This document shows, one piece after another, positions 32,201 to 42,899 of a DNA stretch of 64,000 nt; positions within the stretch are counted from its first letter, which is position 1, and every line of letters starts with the position of its first letter. A program made the position numbers and the translations under genes. The notes under the pieces were generated by a model. That model did no database searches. It worked only from the letters and a program-made list of their open reading frames with translations, and had not been told where the DNA came from. This DNA is from Ariolimax columbianus (Eukaryota; Mollusca; Gastropoda; Stylommatophora; Arionidae): contig JAVGWX010000018.1 in assembly GCA_036924085.1 (NCBI GenBank), forward strand, positions 25,766,063-25,830,062. The letters run 5' to 3'.

Positions 32201-32640
32201 TCATATTTCTCCTTCAGCGTATTTGAATGTTTTTTCTTGCCTCCTCCTTCTCGTTCGCAATGCTTTCTCTTGTTGCGTCTATACGTGAAGTCCAGTTTTC
32301 TGGATAAAGGTTGCTGCAGTGGAGAGTTCTTCGGGGCTTCCAAACAGCTTTGTGTGGGATATTCGTCTCTTGCCGGATATGTTCGGATGTCCATGCTGCC
32401 TGCCCGTACATACACATTGGCGATGGGTCCAATTTTAGTATAAATGGCTATTCAATCTTTTATGTCCCATGCTCAAGCGGACCAGGATCACTTGTTCTGC
32501 TCGATCAAGACAGTGATAGCTGTCTTTCGTTTGGTCAACTTTCCTTATTGCTTGGATAAGTGTCTCCTTGTCAGCAAACGAAGTTAAGACGAAGTCAGAG
32601 CCCACAGCCAGATGGGGGAGGTGGAACACACTCTACAACA
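32201..32640 (-). pseudogene. Probable LINE-derived fragments
   Basis: GTCCAGTTTTCTGGATAAAG with GGTTGCTGCAGTGGAGAGTT resembles 19045-19085 next to the LINE tail at 19 kb. The rest has no clear motif. The assignment is weak. Confidence 0.35.
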
Positions 32641-33053
32641 GAACAATTGCTGAAGACAGAGGTACCAGGTCAGGAGGCGCACTAGCAACCATGGTACCAT
32701 GCAACCCGCCTGACATCCCCCTTCCCCCCTTGTTGTTGTCTTTTCTTGTTATAGTCATTGAACGCAGAGCGTGTTGTCGAACAGTCAGTCACTGTTCCCA
32801 ATAATTTTTTTAAACAAATAAATACTTGGTTGACACTAGCTTTTTCGATACAAGCTTTTATTTAAACATGACGTGTTGTATTTTATCTTTTGGGACTACC
32901 GAAGTGTCATTTTGTTTAATTGTGTCTTTTTTATGTGTGTATTGACCTTGTTTCTTTTTTTTCAAATGTATTGGTGTTGGTCAACATTCATTGCCGTTCA
33001 TGTCGATTTCTTCAACTGCATGATCTTCAATATTTGCTTCTGGTTCTTAATTC
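32641..33053. other. Unassigned T-rich DNA
   Basis: No gene or repeat family is recognised. Confidence 0.45.
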
Positions 33054-33455
33054 TGAGTCGACCTGTGCCTATACAGTGGCAGATGCCCCCGTGCATGTAC
33101 CAGCTCTTGTATGATCTGGATGTAGCCGGTAAAAGGGTCTCCTTCTTAGCGGGCTAGGCTCGAGCAGTTTAATACTCTGCAGCGTTGGGACAAGCGCTTA
33201 CGGAGGGTGTTTGACCGAGATGCGAGTCCATCTTAATAGACTCAAACACTAGAGCAAAGTAGACCCGCAGCCTGTTAGACGCCATCTGTGCTGCTCTAAA
33301 CAAACCACCTAACCATGGCCAGTGTTATGCCATGTCACACAGTTAGTAGCCTCTTACGGCATACTCTCTGTGAGACAGTGGTGCTATTCTTGTCCTTGTA
33401 ATACATAAAGACCCCGGCAGACCACTCGGGGTTGCTTCTGGTAGCTCATGATTTG
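33054..33455 (+). mobile_element. Family D repeat, copy 2 (longest)
   Basis: It matches copy 1 and then continues with CCTCTTACGGCATACTCTCT and GACCCCGGCAGACCACTCGG. It contains the shared block GTAGACCCGCAGCCTGTTAG then ACGCCATCTG, also present in families C and E. Confidence 0.75.
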
Positions 33456-33904
33456 TCAAATCAACGAACGCGTGTGCCTGCTCAAATGCCACTTAAAGTT
33501 GCCGATCTGACTGTCGATGCAAGTAAATATTTTTAATTTAAACATACCTATTTTTCGGTACAAACTTTTCAATGACATGTCCTTGATGCGTCAACATTTG
33601 ATAGATTAACAGGTCGTACTAATAGTGGGTGTGTCCACAATGTCAGCTCTCTAGGTTTGGGCGAATTTGGTTAAGTTAGAAGAAATAGCACGCAAACGGA
33701 CGGCCGTCTTGTCAAGTTATATTAAAAGCTTGAATAAAGGCTATTGTTGTCGTGTAGGCACATTTCCTTGTGTTGTTAGAGGGTTTTAATAGTGTCGTGG
33801 AATAAAGATCGCTTGCTTCTAGCATTACCTTGTCCCTTCAGGCTAAGTTTTTTTTACTTCACCGCTGATAGGAATAAACTTATGCTTTACCATGCCTTTA
33901 ACAT
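33456..33904. other. Unassigned AT-rich DNA
   Basis: Nothing is recognised. Confidence 0.45.
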
Positions 33905-34260
33905 AACTTAACGTCTTTATACTGGTTTAGAAGACTCTGTAGAGTCTGTATACAACCGGATTCATTTCAATTTCCTTGCTGTTAAAGCAATGCGCATCCA
34001 ATCTATTCTTAAATGTATCAATTGTCCCTGCCTTCACTATTTCCTGTGGAAATGCATTCCAAGCATTCACCACTCTCCGACTAAAAAAATATTTCCAAAT
34101 ATCTAATCTGGGCCATTCGTTAACTTGTAGCTATGCCCTCTTGTTCTTGTAGGTTATTTTTCTTTTTAAAAAAACTTGTTATGGTCTCATTTATCCTTCC
34201 TTTGATTATATTATAAACATGAATTAGTCACATCGAATTCTTCTCTCTTGAACCCGTGTC
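33905..34260 (-). pseudogene. LINE C-terminal fragment (FFSxRV type)
   Basis: The - strand reads DIWKYFFSRRVVNAWNAFPQ, EIVKAGTIDTFKNRLDAHCF. It is better preserved than the copy at 19 kb and keeps the Trp of WNxxP. Host-like codons are absent beyond it. Confidence 0.78.
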
Positions 34261-34830
34261 TCCTTGTCCAAGAGGCCGTCAGTCTAACCGCTGTGCCACA
34301 TGAACATCGGTAATTTATGTCCTCCCCCTTAAGGGGCCCCAGGACCTACATGGGAAATGCAGTCCAGAGTTGAGCTATACCTTGACAACCATGTCTCGGT
34401 GCAGTACAGGAATGCTCCGTCTATACGTCTAGTGATGCGACTGTGTCTTTCTGGCTTCAGGCTGGGGTAGGTAGGAATTTGTTTGTGTTGTTTTTTGTGT
34501 GTAAAATGTTTGCCCCTCTGTAAACTACTGGCGTAGGCATGACCCTTTCCAACCCGGGCCGCAGCCTTTTAGGTGATACCAGGACGTATTAACCAGTGCG
34601 TGGATGCGTGTGTGCGTCGGTATGTACCTATGCTAGTTAGTGCGCTCTCAGAGGTCAACCCAACCGAAATGCAATGGAAGGGCTTCACCCTGAAGGCACG
34701 TATTAGAGTTGTGCAAGAGTGTGATTGTTGGAAATAGTAATACCGGATACCCTAGCTTTATTTAGAATCGGAAGGGGGCTAGAGGAAAGATAGCATGCAA
34801 CTCGCTACATCAAAACGGCATCAGAAACAA
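34261..34830. other. Dispersed repeat fragment and unassigned DNA
   Basis: CAGGACGTATTAACCAGTGC with the following TGGATGCGTGTGTGCG recurs at about 54300 (CAGGACGTATTAACCGGTGC). No gene is seen. Confidence 0.45.
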
Positions 34831-34836
34831 AATATA

Positions 34837-35045
34837 ATTTTGATCTATACAAATAGATCTCCGCCGGGGTCTTTGTGCATGTCAAGGACAAAAATAGCAC
34901 CAAAACCCCACAAAGAGCATGTTGTAAGAGGCGGCTAACTGTGTGACATGGTACAAAACCGGGCATGGTTAGGTGGTTTGTTTAGAGCAGCATAGATGGC
35001 GTCTAACAGGCTGCAGGTCTACTTTGGTCTAGAGTAAACATGCAC
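34837..35045 (-). mobile_element. Family D repeat, copy 3
   Basis: It is the reverse complement of the 33250-33420 segment: AGATGGCGTCTAACAGGCTG, then CAGGTCTACTTTG, preceded by GGTGGTTTGTTTAGAGCAGC. Confidence 0.72.
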
Positions 35046-35119
35046 AAAAAGATTGTCATTAATTTGTTCTGTCACTACCGGTAGCTATTTATTTCCACCT
35101 ATCGTCTTGTCTCTTAAGG

Positions 35120-35210
35120 CTTTGTAATGTGTTTTGCGCCTAACGGGCACGTGCATCCGACTTCAGCACCTTCTCTAATAGGGTTACCACCTTTGTCGGC
35201 ACATACAGTC
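35120..35210 (-). mobile_element. SINE-G / family-A shared body fragment
   Basis: CATCCGACTTCAGCA and the following TAATAGGGTTACCAC match the reverse of the block shared by SINE G and family A. The remnant is short. Confidence 0.5.
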
Positions 35211-35764
35211 GAACAGCGGAACACTTGCACGGTTGGTCTGTGTTTCGGGCCACAAACCACTTACGCAAGCCGCGGAACAACGCGCCTCTCACCACTATCC
35301 TTCTGCTCTTCTTCTAATTCCGGTATCTTAATTGGGGTATTGTAATTGTCTCTTGAGCAATCTGTCAAACCCGCCCGCCTTCTTCACACTCGACCGACGT
35401 TTGTCCTGCATGTTAATGTCTAGCTTCCGTCTTTGAGACGTTTATCGGCAGCAGTCGTCGCCGAAGACTTAGCCCTACATATTACGGATATCTGTCTCTG
35501 ACAACAAAATGAGCCTCCATCCAACGTTTGCCAGCGTCCGTGTGATTTAGTGACACCAGTTGTTCGAGGAACAGCTGTTTTGCTACGAGAGTTATGGCAG
35601 ACGTATTGGTGAAGTTGACCTACTTTCCGGCAGGTACAACCGTCAGCTGTATCACCTTGTGCCGACACATTGGATTTACAAACTAATGATTCGTCTCTCC
35701 AGAGCGGCTTTAGACTGTCTGATTAGTGGGGCATACAATGGTGTGTGTGTGGGGGGGGGGGGAC
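35211..35764. other. Unassigned DNA
   Basis: It ends in a TG run and a G13 homopolymer at about 35739-35761. No gene is seen. Confidence 0.4.
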
Positions 35765-35955
35765 TAACTTCAGATCAAGGGAAACATACTGATCAGACTA
35801 TGTTAGTCAGGGTAAGGTGAAACATACTGATCAGTCTATGTTAGTCGGGATCAGATGAAACACACGGATCAGATTATGTTGGTCAGGTCAGGTGAAACAC
35901 ACTGATCAGACTATGTTAGTCGGGATCAGATGAAACACACTGATCAGATTAGCAA
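35765..35955. repeat. Family-B type 37-bp array without element body (B4)
   Basis: About five units of CATACTGATCAGACTATGTT followed by AGTCAGGGTMAGRTGAAA. It is a diverged relative of the arrays in B1, B2 and B11. Confidence 0.8.
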
Positions 35956-37750
35956 CAGCACCAACCCACCAAGATTAGCTACATCACCAACCTACCAAGA
36001 TTAGCAACAGCACCAACCCACCAAGATTAGCAACCACCAACCCACCAAGATTAACAACACCACCAACCCACCAAGATTAGCAACAGCACCAACCCACCAA
36101 GATTAACAACAACACCAACCCACCAAGATTAACAAGAACACCAACCCACCAAGATTAGCAACAGCACCAACCCACCAAGATTAGCAACAGCACCAACCCA
36201 CCAAGATTAACAACACCACCAACCCACCAAGATTAGCAAAAGCACCAACCCACCAAGATTAACAACACCACCAACCCACCAAGATTAACAACAACACCAT
36301 CCCACCAAGATTATCAACAACACCAACCCACCAAGATTAGCAACAACACCAACCCACCAAGATTAGCAACAACACCAACCCACCAAGATTAGCAACAACA
36401 CCAACCCACCAAGATTAGCAACAACACCAACCCACGAAGATTAGCAACACCACCAACCCACCAAGATTAGCAACAACACCAACCCACCAAGATTAGCAAC
36501 AACACCAACCCATCAAGATTAGCAGCAACAACACCAACCCACCAAGATTAGTAACAACATCAACCCACTAAGATAGGGGATGGCGTGGCCTAGTGGTTAA
36601 GTGGCACGGCTCACAACCAGAAATTGCTGGGTTCGATCCCCATCACAGCACCGGCCGTTACCCCGGGGAAGCTAACCCTTAGAAAATGCAGGAGGAAGCA
36701 GACCCTTACATAAAATGCATGCTGAAGTCGGATGCACTGGGCCGACAGGCGCAAAATAAAAACCACAGTGTAACGCACACACGCCTTGTGGAATAGATAA
36801 ATCAGGCGAACGCAAAAAAAAAAACAACCCCACCAAGATTAGCAACATCACCAACCCGCCAAGATTAGCAACAACACCAACCCACCAAGATTAGTAACAA
36901 CGTCAACCCACCAAGATTAGCAACAACACCAACCCACCAAGATTATCTACAACAACACCAACCCACCAAGATTAGCTACAACAACACCAACCCACCAAGA
37001 TTAGCTACAACAACACCAACCCACCAATATTAGCAAAAACACCAATCCGCCAAGATTAGCAGCAACAACACCAACCCACCAAGATTAGCTACAACAACAC
37101 CAACCCACCAATATTAGCAAAAACACCAATCCGCCAAGATTAGCAGCAACAACACCAACCCACCAAGATTAGCTACAACAACACCAACCCACCAATATTA
37201 GCAAAAACACCAATCCGCCAAGATTAGCAGCAACAACACCAACCCGCCAAGATTAGCAACAACACCAACCCACCAAGAATAACCACAACACCAACCCACC
37301 AAGATTAGCAACAACACCAACCCACCAAGATAATCTACAACAACACCAACCCACCAAGATTAGCAACAACACCAACCAACCAAGATTAGCAACAACACCA
37401 ACCCACCAAGATTAGCAGCAACAACACCAACCCGCCAAGATTAGCAACAACACCAACCCACCAAGAATAACCACAACACCAACCCACCAAGATTAGCAAC
37501 AACACCAACCCACCAAGATTATCTACAACAACACCAACCCACCAAGATTAGCAACAACACCAACCAATCAAGATTAGCAACAACACCAACCCACCAAGAT
37601 TAGCAACAACACCAACCCACCAATATTAGCAACAGCACCAACCCACCAAGATTAGTAACAACACCAACCCACCAAGATTAGCAACAACACCAACCCACCA
37701 AGATTAGCAACAACACCAACCCACCAAGATTAGTAACAACACCAACCCAC
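35950..37750. repeat. 26-29-bp minisatellite, split by a SINE, about 60 copies
   Basis: The unit is CCAACCCACCAAGATTAGCA followed by ACAACA, varying by insertion of a further ACA or CTACAACAA. It occupies 35950-36573 and 36827-37750. The second half also has a higher-order block (TATTAGCAAAAACACCAATC three times, about 37025-37225). Confidence 0.95.
36576..36824 (+). mobile_element. tRNA-derived SINE, family G (copy 2), inside the 26-bp array
   Basis: It begins GGGGATGGCGTGGCCTAGTG. Box A is TGGCCTAGTGG and box B is GGGTTCGATCC (a perfect consensus match). The body includes GAAGTCGGATGCACTGGGCC and it ends in poly-A. Flanks CAACCCACTAAGATA and CAACCCCACCAAGATTA could be the duplication or simply array units. 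Confidence 0.9.
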
Positions 37751-37849
37751 CCCCGACACAGTGAACGTGACGAAAATAGCTATCTGCAATTTGGATGAGT
37801 ACACTTTCAACGTCCAAGAAACCTCACTTCCACGGTGTTTTCATGTGAA

Positions 37850-38085
37850 AGAAACCGTTTCTTGACAGTCTAGTTAGCGGGGTGGGGTTCGGCGTGATTG
37901 CCGTAGTATTGAGTGACACGCATCAGAAGCCAATCATAGCACAGCCACCCGGAGGACCTCAGTGTCCACCCTCACCAGCCCGGGGGCGTGAAAAGCAACT
38001 GCAAACTGTCACGTAACGTCCTTTTCAGGGCCCACAAAAGGGTGATCATGCTCGTTGTGGGCATTCAGTAACATCAACGGAAATC
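37850..38085 (-). mobile_element. Family B fragment B5
   Basis: The reverse of family-B body: TTGCCGTAGTATTGAGTGAC, GGAGGACC, then GTCCTTTTCAGGGCCCACAA and the TGGGCATTCAGTAACA terminus. There is no array. Confidence 0.75.
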
Positions 38086-38264
38086 CACGAAGATCTACCG
38101 AAGTGTAGGTCTACTCATTTCTTGCAGCGAAGATGGGGCTAGTGAAGTGATGTATCTGTCTGGTTGGTTTACGGACCAGTACGAAACACCAGAGTCTGGC
38201 AGAATATACTGACCAAGGCCATGATCTCTCTTCCATCTCTCTTACATCTCTCGTACATGCTGTT

Positions 38265-38475
38265 TTTAAGGCAGTCTAGCTGACGAGATGTCGATCGACG
38301 TGATCCCCATAGTAATTTAGCGTCGCGCAGATTAAACCAAACGTAGAGTAACCGCTGTCCACCCTTATCAGTACGCTCCGGATGTGAGGAAAGCTACTAC
38401 AACCCACCAGTTCACGCCCTTTTCAGTGCACACAAAAGCGTAAACGTGTTCAAGTTGGGTATTGCACAACAACAA
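38265..38475 (-). mobile_element. Family B fragment B6
   Basis: It is in the same orientation and covers the same portion as B5: AAGGCAGTCTAGCTGACGAG to CTACTACAACCCACCAG, ending in CAACAACAACAG. It lacks the array half. Confidence 0.75.
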
Positions 38476-38689
38476 CAGCAATTATCTGGTTCGCTACGAG
38501 TCGGTTTTTCCTCCCGATGACAGAGAATCGTTACTATTGGCACTAATCGCGTGAGGTAGTGGAATTAGAATCCTGAGTGATGTCTCGTTGCAGCTGTGGT
38601 CAGTCAGCGCCGGTAGACAGTCTGCGGAAATCTTTAGTTTGGAATTGTGTTCAGGTGCAGTTCGTTGTTCCACTGTGTATGTAGTCTCA

Positions 38690-38875
38690 TAAAATGTCTT
38701 TTGACCCACCGATGGTTCCATGTTTTGACCAACCGATGGTTCCATGTTTTGACCAACCGATAGTTCCATGTTTTGATCAACCGATGGTTCCATGTTTTGA
38801 CCCACCGATGGTTCCATGTTTTTGACCAACCGATGGTTCCATGTTTTTGATCAACCGATAGTTCCATGGGCAAAC
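38690..38875. repeat. 24-bp minisatellite, about 7.5 copies
   Basis: The unit is TTTTGACCAACCGATGGTTC followed by CATG, with GATCAACCGATAG variants. Reverse frames give MEPSVGQN repeats, not a gene. Confidence 0.92.
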
Positions 38876-39011
38876 AGAATAAGTCCAATGTTTTCATCAT
38901 TCACGTCGTAGTAGCCAACTAAAGAAGGTGTTGCATTGGGGCTCTCAGCCTCGCCATGTGAAAACGAACGCTATAAAACTGCACTGGAAATTACCAGAAT
39001 AAGGCTTTACT

Positions 39012-39400
39012 GGTTACCAAAGAGTCCACATACTTCACCTGACTGCCGATTGTGTCATTAGCCTTCAACAAACTTTGGTTACCAAAGATTCCACATACTT
39101 CACTTGACTGCCGATTGTGTCATTAACCTTCAACAAACTTTGGTTACCAAAGAGTCCACATACTTCACCTGACTGCCGATTGTGTCATTAACCTTCAACA
39201 AACGTTGGTTACCAAAGAGTCCACATACTTCACCTGACTGCCGATTGTGTCATTAACCTTCAACAAACTTTGGTTACCAAAGAGTCCACGCACTTCGCCT
39301 GACTGCCGATTGTGTCATTAACCTTCAACAAACTATCAAAGAGTCCACAGACTTCACCAGGCTACCAGTTTCCTACATAAGCTTAATCAGACTGCCAAAG
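39012..39400. repeat. 65-bp minisatellite, about 5.5 copies
   Basis: GGTTACCAAAGAGTCCACAT occurs at 39012, 39077, 39142, 39207 and 39272. The unit also has GACTGCCGATTGTGTCATTA. The last copy is degenerate. Confidence 0.93.
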
Positions 39401-39544
39401 TGGCCAGTGGCACAAATAAAGTTAATAATCTCGATTTGAATATAGACTGCTTTACACATGCGCACCAAGATTCACGCCTGATCCGAATGACGATCAACAA
39501 AAATAGTGCTGCTTTTAAAACAACAATGAAATCGCTATTTTAGA

Positions 39545-39715
39545 CCTCGTGAAATTAACCACATGCAATCGATCAGTTGACCCCATGAAATCTAACAACT
39601 GGCCACAATAAATCTTTCAACTGACCACATAAAGTCAATCTACTGACCACATAATCTATTAACTGATCACGTGAAATCTAACAACTGAACACGTGATATC
39701 TATAAAACGACCTGC
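39545..39715. repeat. Degenerate roughly 22-bp repeat
   Basis: CAACTGACCACATGAAATCTAT-like units recur imperfectly about eight times. Confidence 0.65.
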
Positions 39716-39762
39716 TTCAGTCTGATCTATTTCCAAGATGAAATCTATTCTCTTAAATGTGG

Positions 39763-40071
39763 TGGGTCGTGTAGCCTGGTCGGCAGTGATCCGGCTTGCT
39801 CTGGCTGGGATTACACTGTCCCAGGGTTCGAAACCACGGACGATCAGAAACACAATCCGGACGTGGTTCGTTCCTGGTACGACCGCTCCTCCAGTCGACC
39901 CAGCTGTAAATTGGTACCTGAGTTACAGGCTCATACAGTTGGGGAAGGTAGAAACAGCAAGGAGGGGAACTGGCCACCTCACCTCCCATAGGCTGTGGCT
40001 GGCGTAGTCCAGGAAGAGCTATCTTCATCCCCAACGCAATTGTTGCCTTGGGACTCACCTTTACCTTTACT
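39763..40071 (+). mobile_element. tRNA-derived SINE, family F
   Basis: The head GTGTAGCCTGGTCGGCAGTG (box A) and GGGTTCGAAACC (box B) is followed by CCCAGCTGTAAATTGGTACC, a GGGAACTGGCCACCTCACCT block, and a (CTTTAC)n-type end at 40058-40071. Fragments of its body (CAGCTGTAAATGGGYACC) recur at about 10695 and 23780. Confidence 0.8.
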
Positions 40072-40380
40072 TAAATCTATCCCTGCTGTCTATCCATTAA
40101 TCCTCTGAAATATATCAACAGAAGTTATCAAATCTATCCAGCAACCGCAGGTTAGAAACCAATCTTTTGAATAAAAACGCGTCTTAGTGCTGGCAGGAGC
40201 ATCCATCATACAAGATACAATGGCAAGATGCATAACGAAGCCGGCACATGCCAAGCATTTCCGCTGTGGCTTGTTACAGATGGTTTACAACCTCCCATCT
40301 GGGAATGATATCGACTCGCCTTGTGGCAGTGGTTTCCAAACTGGGCGCTGCAAAGATTCATGTGGGGGGACATGTGAGGA
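40072..40380. other. Unassigned DNA
   Basis: It continues the ATCTATC-rich text that flanks the SINE. No gene is seen. Confidence 0.4.
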
Positions 40381-41112
40381 TCCACGAAGAGTCATGGGGG
40401 GGGGGGGGGGGGGTCCGTGAAAGGCCATATGGGGTGTCCGTGGAGAGTCATGATGATCCATGGAGAGTCATGTGGGTGTGTCCATGGAGAGTCATGAGGG
40501 GGTGTCCGTGGAGAGTCATGTGAGGATCCACGAAGAGTCATGGGGGGGGGGGGGTTACGTGAAAGGCCATGTGGGGTGTCCGTGGAGAGTCATGTGATAA
40601 TACACGGAGATTCATGTAGGTGTGTCCATGGAGAGTCATAAGGGCGTGTCCGTGGATAGTCATGTGAGGATCCATGAAGAGTCATAGAGGGGGGGGGGGG
40701 GTGTCCGTGAAAGGTCATGTGGGGTGTCCGTGGAGTCATGAGGGGGTGTTCGTGGATAGTCATGGGGGTGTCCTTGGAGAGTCGTGGGGGTGTCCGTGGA
40801 CAGTCATGGGATGATCCACGGAGAGTCATGTGGGTTTGTCCGTGAAGGGTCATGTGGAGGTTCCATGGAGAGTCATGAGGGGGTGTCCGTGGATAGTCAT
40901 GAGGGGGGGGGGGAGTCCGTGGAGAGTCATGTGAGGATCCACGTAGAGTCATGTGGGGGGTGTCCGTTAAAGGTCATGTGGGGGTGTGCATGAAAGGTCA
41001 TGTGGGTGTGTCAGTGAAGGGTCATGTTGGGGGTGTCCCCTGAAATGTCATGTGGGGGTGTCCATGAAAGGTCATGTGGGGGTCCACAAAGAGCCTTGTG
41101 GGGTTCACAAAG
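40380..41112. repeat. G-rich GTCATG minisatellite, first locus
   Basis: Units of roughly 21-45 bp built on GAGTCATGTGGGGGTGTCCG, with CGTGGAGAGTCATG and GATCCACGAAGAGTCATG variants and several G10-G18 runs. It is related in sequence to the large array at 46.8-52.5 kb. Confidence 0.88.
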
Positions 41113-41117
41113 AGTCA

Positions 41118-41730
41118 TGTTGGGGTCATCTGCGTGTCGCTCACTACTACGGGGATCGCGTCAAAACCTCACCTTGTTAGCCAGGCTGTAATAAAAAACA
41201 GCCCGTTTCCAGGAAGGACTACAGGGAAGTTAAGGTGGGATTCATGACCAGTACATTTGGCCTGACCCTGACTAACATGTCTGATCAGTATGTTTTTCCT
41301 GACGCTGACTTCTTCTTCTTCTTCGTTCGTTCTAAATCTCCCACTACCAAACACTGAAAGGGCTTAAGTCGCAGAATGTAGTCCAGAGAACGGAATGCGT
41401 TGTGTCGTAGTTTACAGCTTGGCTGCGATATTTGCACCTTTCGGTCCAACACATCCGACTTCAGCAATCATTTTTTGAGTACCGGGTTAGCATTCCCTCT
41501 TCGATCCCTTCTCCTTAGCCAGTCTGCCCTGATGCAGCCTGTTATCCAATATCACCGTGTGGAGGTGTAGAAGGGTCTTGGCAGCTATGGTTCGCTGGCC
41601 CTGACGCTAGCAGTCAGCTATGGGTCGCTGACCACTGCCGCTTTTGCGCTGCTCAGCATCTTGATCCCCCTGACGCTGACTATCATGTCTGATCAGCATG
41701 TTGAGCCTGACCTGACGTTAGTCAGAAAGT
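41118..41730 (+). mobile_element. Family B element B7, split by family A
   Basis: The body (TCACTACTACGGGGATCGCG; GAAAACAGCCCGTTTCCAGG preceded by extra A) runs to 41309 in the 37-bp array. It resumes at 41670 with CTGACGCTGACTATCATGTC and ends near GACGTTAGTCAG. Confidence 0.82.
41310..41669 (-). mobile_element. Family A retroposon A8, complete, inserted in B7
   Basis: The - strand runs from GGGGATCAAGATGCTGAGCA to a GAACGAACGAAGAAGAAGAA tail, 360 bp, with exactly one internal 33-bp unit. CTGACGCTGAC flanks it at 41299-41309 and 41670-41680 (11 bp), and removing it restores B7. Confidence 0.93.
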
Positions 41731-41899
41731 AACCTTCACATTTTCTGATATGCGATATTAATATTATTTATTTTGTTATCGTCTCGTATTAAGCCACACA
41801 ATTTACCAGGAAATCTCTGGACAGTGTAAAGTAGTTTGGTATTCCTTCAGCTCCATTAAGCCAATACTCCCATGAGATGAAAGATACCACAGCAAGAGC

Positions 41900-42880
41900 A
41901 CACGTATTTAATTGCATGGTCATTCCAGCATTGATTTATGGATGAGAAGTGTGAAAACTTGCACGCAACAGATGCTGAGACGTCCCACAGATGCCAAGAC
42001 GCCCCACAGATGCCGAGACGCCCCACAGATGTCGAGACGCCACACAGATGCCGAGACGCCCCACAGATGCTGAGACGCTCCACAGATGTCGAGACGCCAC
42101 ACAGATGCCGAGACGCCCCACAGATGCCGAGACGCCACACAGATGCCGAGACGCCCCACAGATGCCGAGACGCCCCACAGATGCCGAGACGCCCCACAGA
42201 TGCCGAGACGCCCCACAGATGCCGAGACGCCCCACAGATGTCGAGACGCCACACAGATGCCGAGACGCCCCACAGATGTCGAGACGCCCCACAGATGTCG
42301 AGACGCCCCACAGATGTCGAGACGCCACACAGATGTCGAGACGCCCCACAGATGTCGAGACGCCCCACAGATGTCGAGACGCCCCACAGATGTCGAGACG
42401 CCCCACAGATGCCGAGACGCCCCACAGATGCCGAGACGCCCCACAGATGCCGAGACGCCCCACAGATGCCGAGACTCCCCACAGATGCCGAGACGCCCCA
42501 CAAAAAGCAATGGATGGACGCATAGTACACATTTCGTTAATGGGTAAGATTGGAAAACGAAGAAATTCGACATCGAATTTATTCGGGACGTCGTAGAAGC
42601 TGCGATTTCGCGCAGGCACAAATTGCCGGGCTGGACATCTAGTCCGCAGGCCTGACAACAGATGGGCACGTAGAACAACGTTGTGGTGGTCCTATGCCTG
42701 TACACGCCCACTTGCGATCGCAAGTTGGACTGACCAAATACCTAGACTCGCATTGGTACAGGGTTGGAAAAGATCGGGACGCATACAGAATATTGTTGGC
42801 GTGCTCACTTAGGGCGTATTTGTCGGACTGACCTTTTCGGTTCCCGGCCAATTATCATCGATTTCTGATGCTCGCTTGAT
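41900..42880 (+). pseudogene. LINE C-terminal fragment carrying a 19-bp array
   Basis: NCMVIPALIYG then a stop (41910-41942) matches the LINE segment ending in ALLYGxExW. The 19-bp array follows. After it come KLRFRAGTNCRAGHLVRRPD, NRWARRTTLWWSYACTRPLA and IASWTDQIPRLALVQGWKRS, the GH-RR-DNRWARRT-W-TDQ tail of an RTE-like LINE. The array thus separates two parts of one decayed ORF. Confidence 0.72.
41975..42500. repeat. 19-bp minisatellite, about 28 copies, open in all six frames
   Basis: The unit is AGATGCCGAGACGCCCCAC, with GTCGAG and CCACAC variants. Since 19 is not a multiple of 3 and no unit frame has a stop, every frame on both strands is open for 150-270 codons. This is not a gene. 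Confidence 0.96.
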
Positions 42881-42899
42881 AGTCCCTCCTATTCTACTA

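Noticed and set aside
36576..36650. Functional tRNA gene
   Set aside because: Box A and box B are good, but the sequence continues into a shared SINE body and poly-A, and a second copy has target-site duplications.
41856..42723. Frames of 224-267 codons on the - strand and 153-201 on the + strand
   Set aside because: They are products of the 19-bp array open in six frames; only the flanks carry LINE residues.
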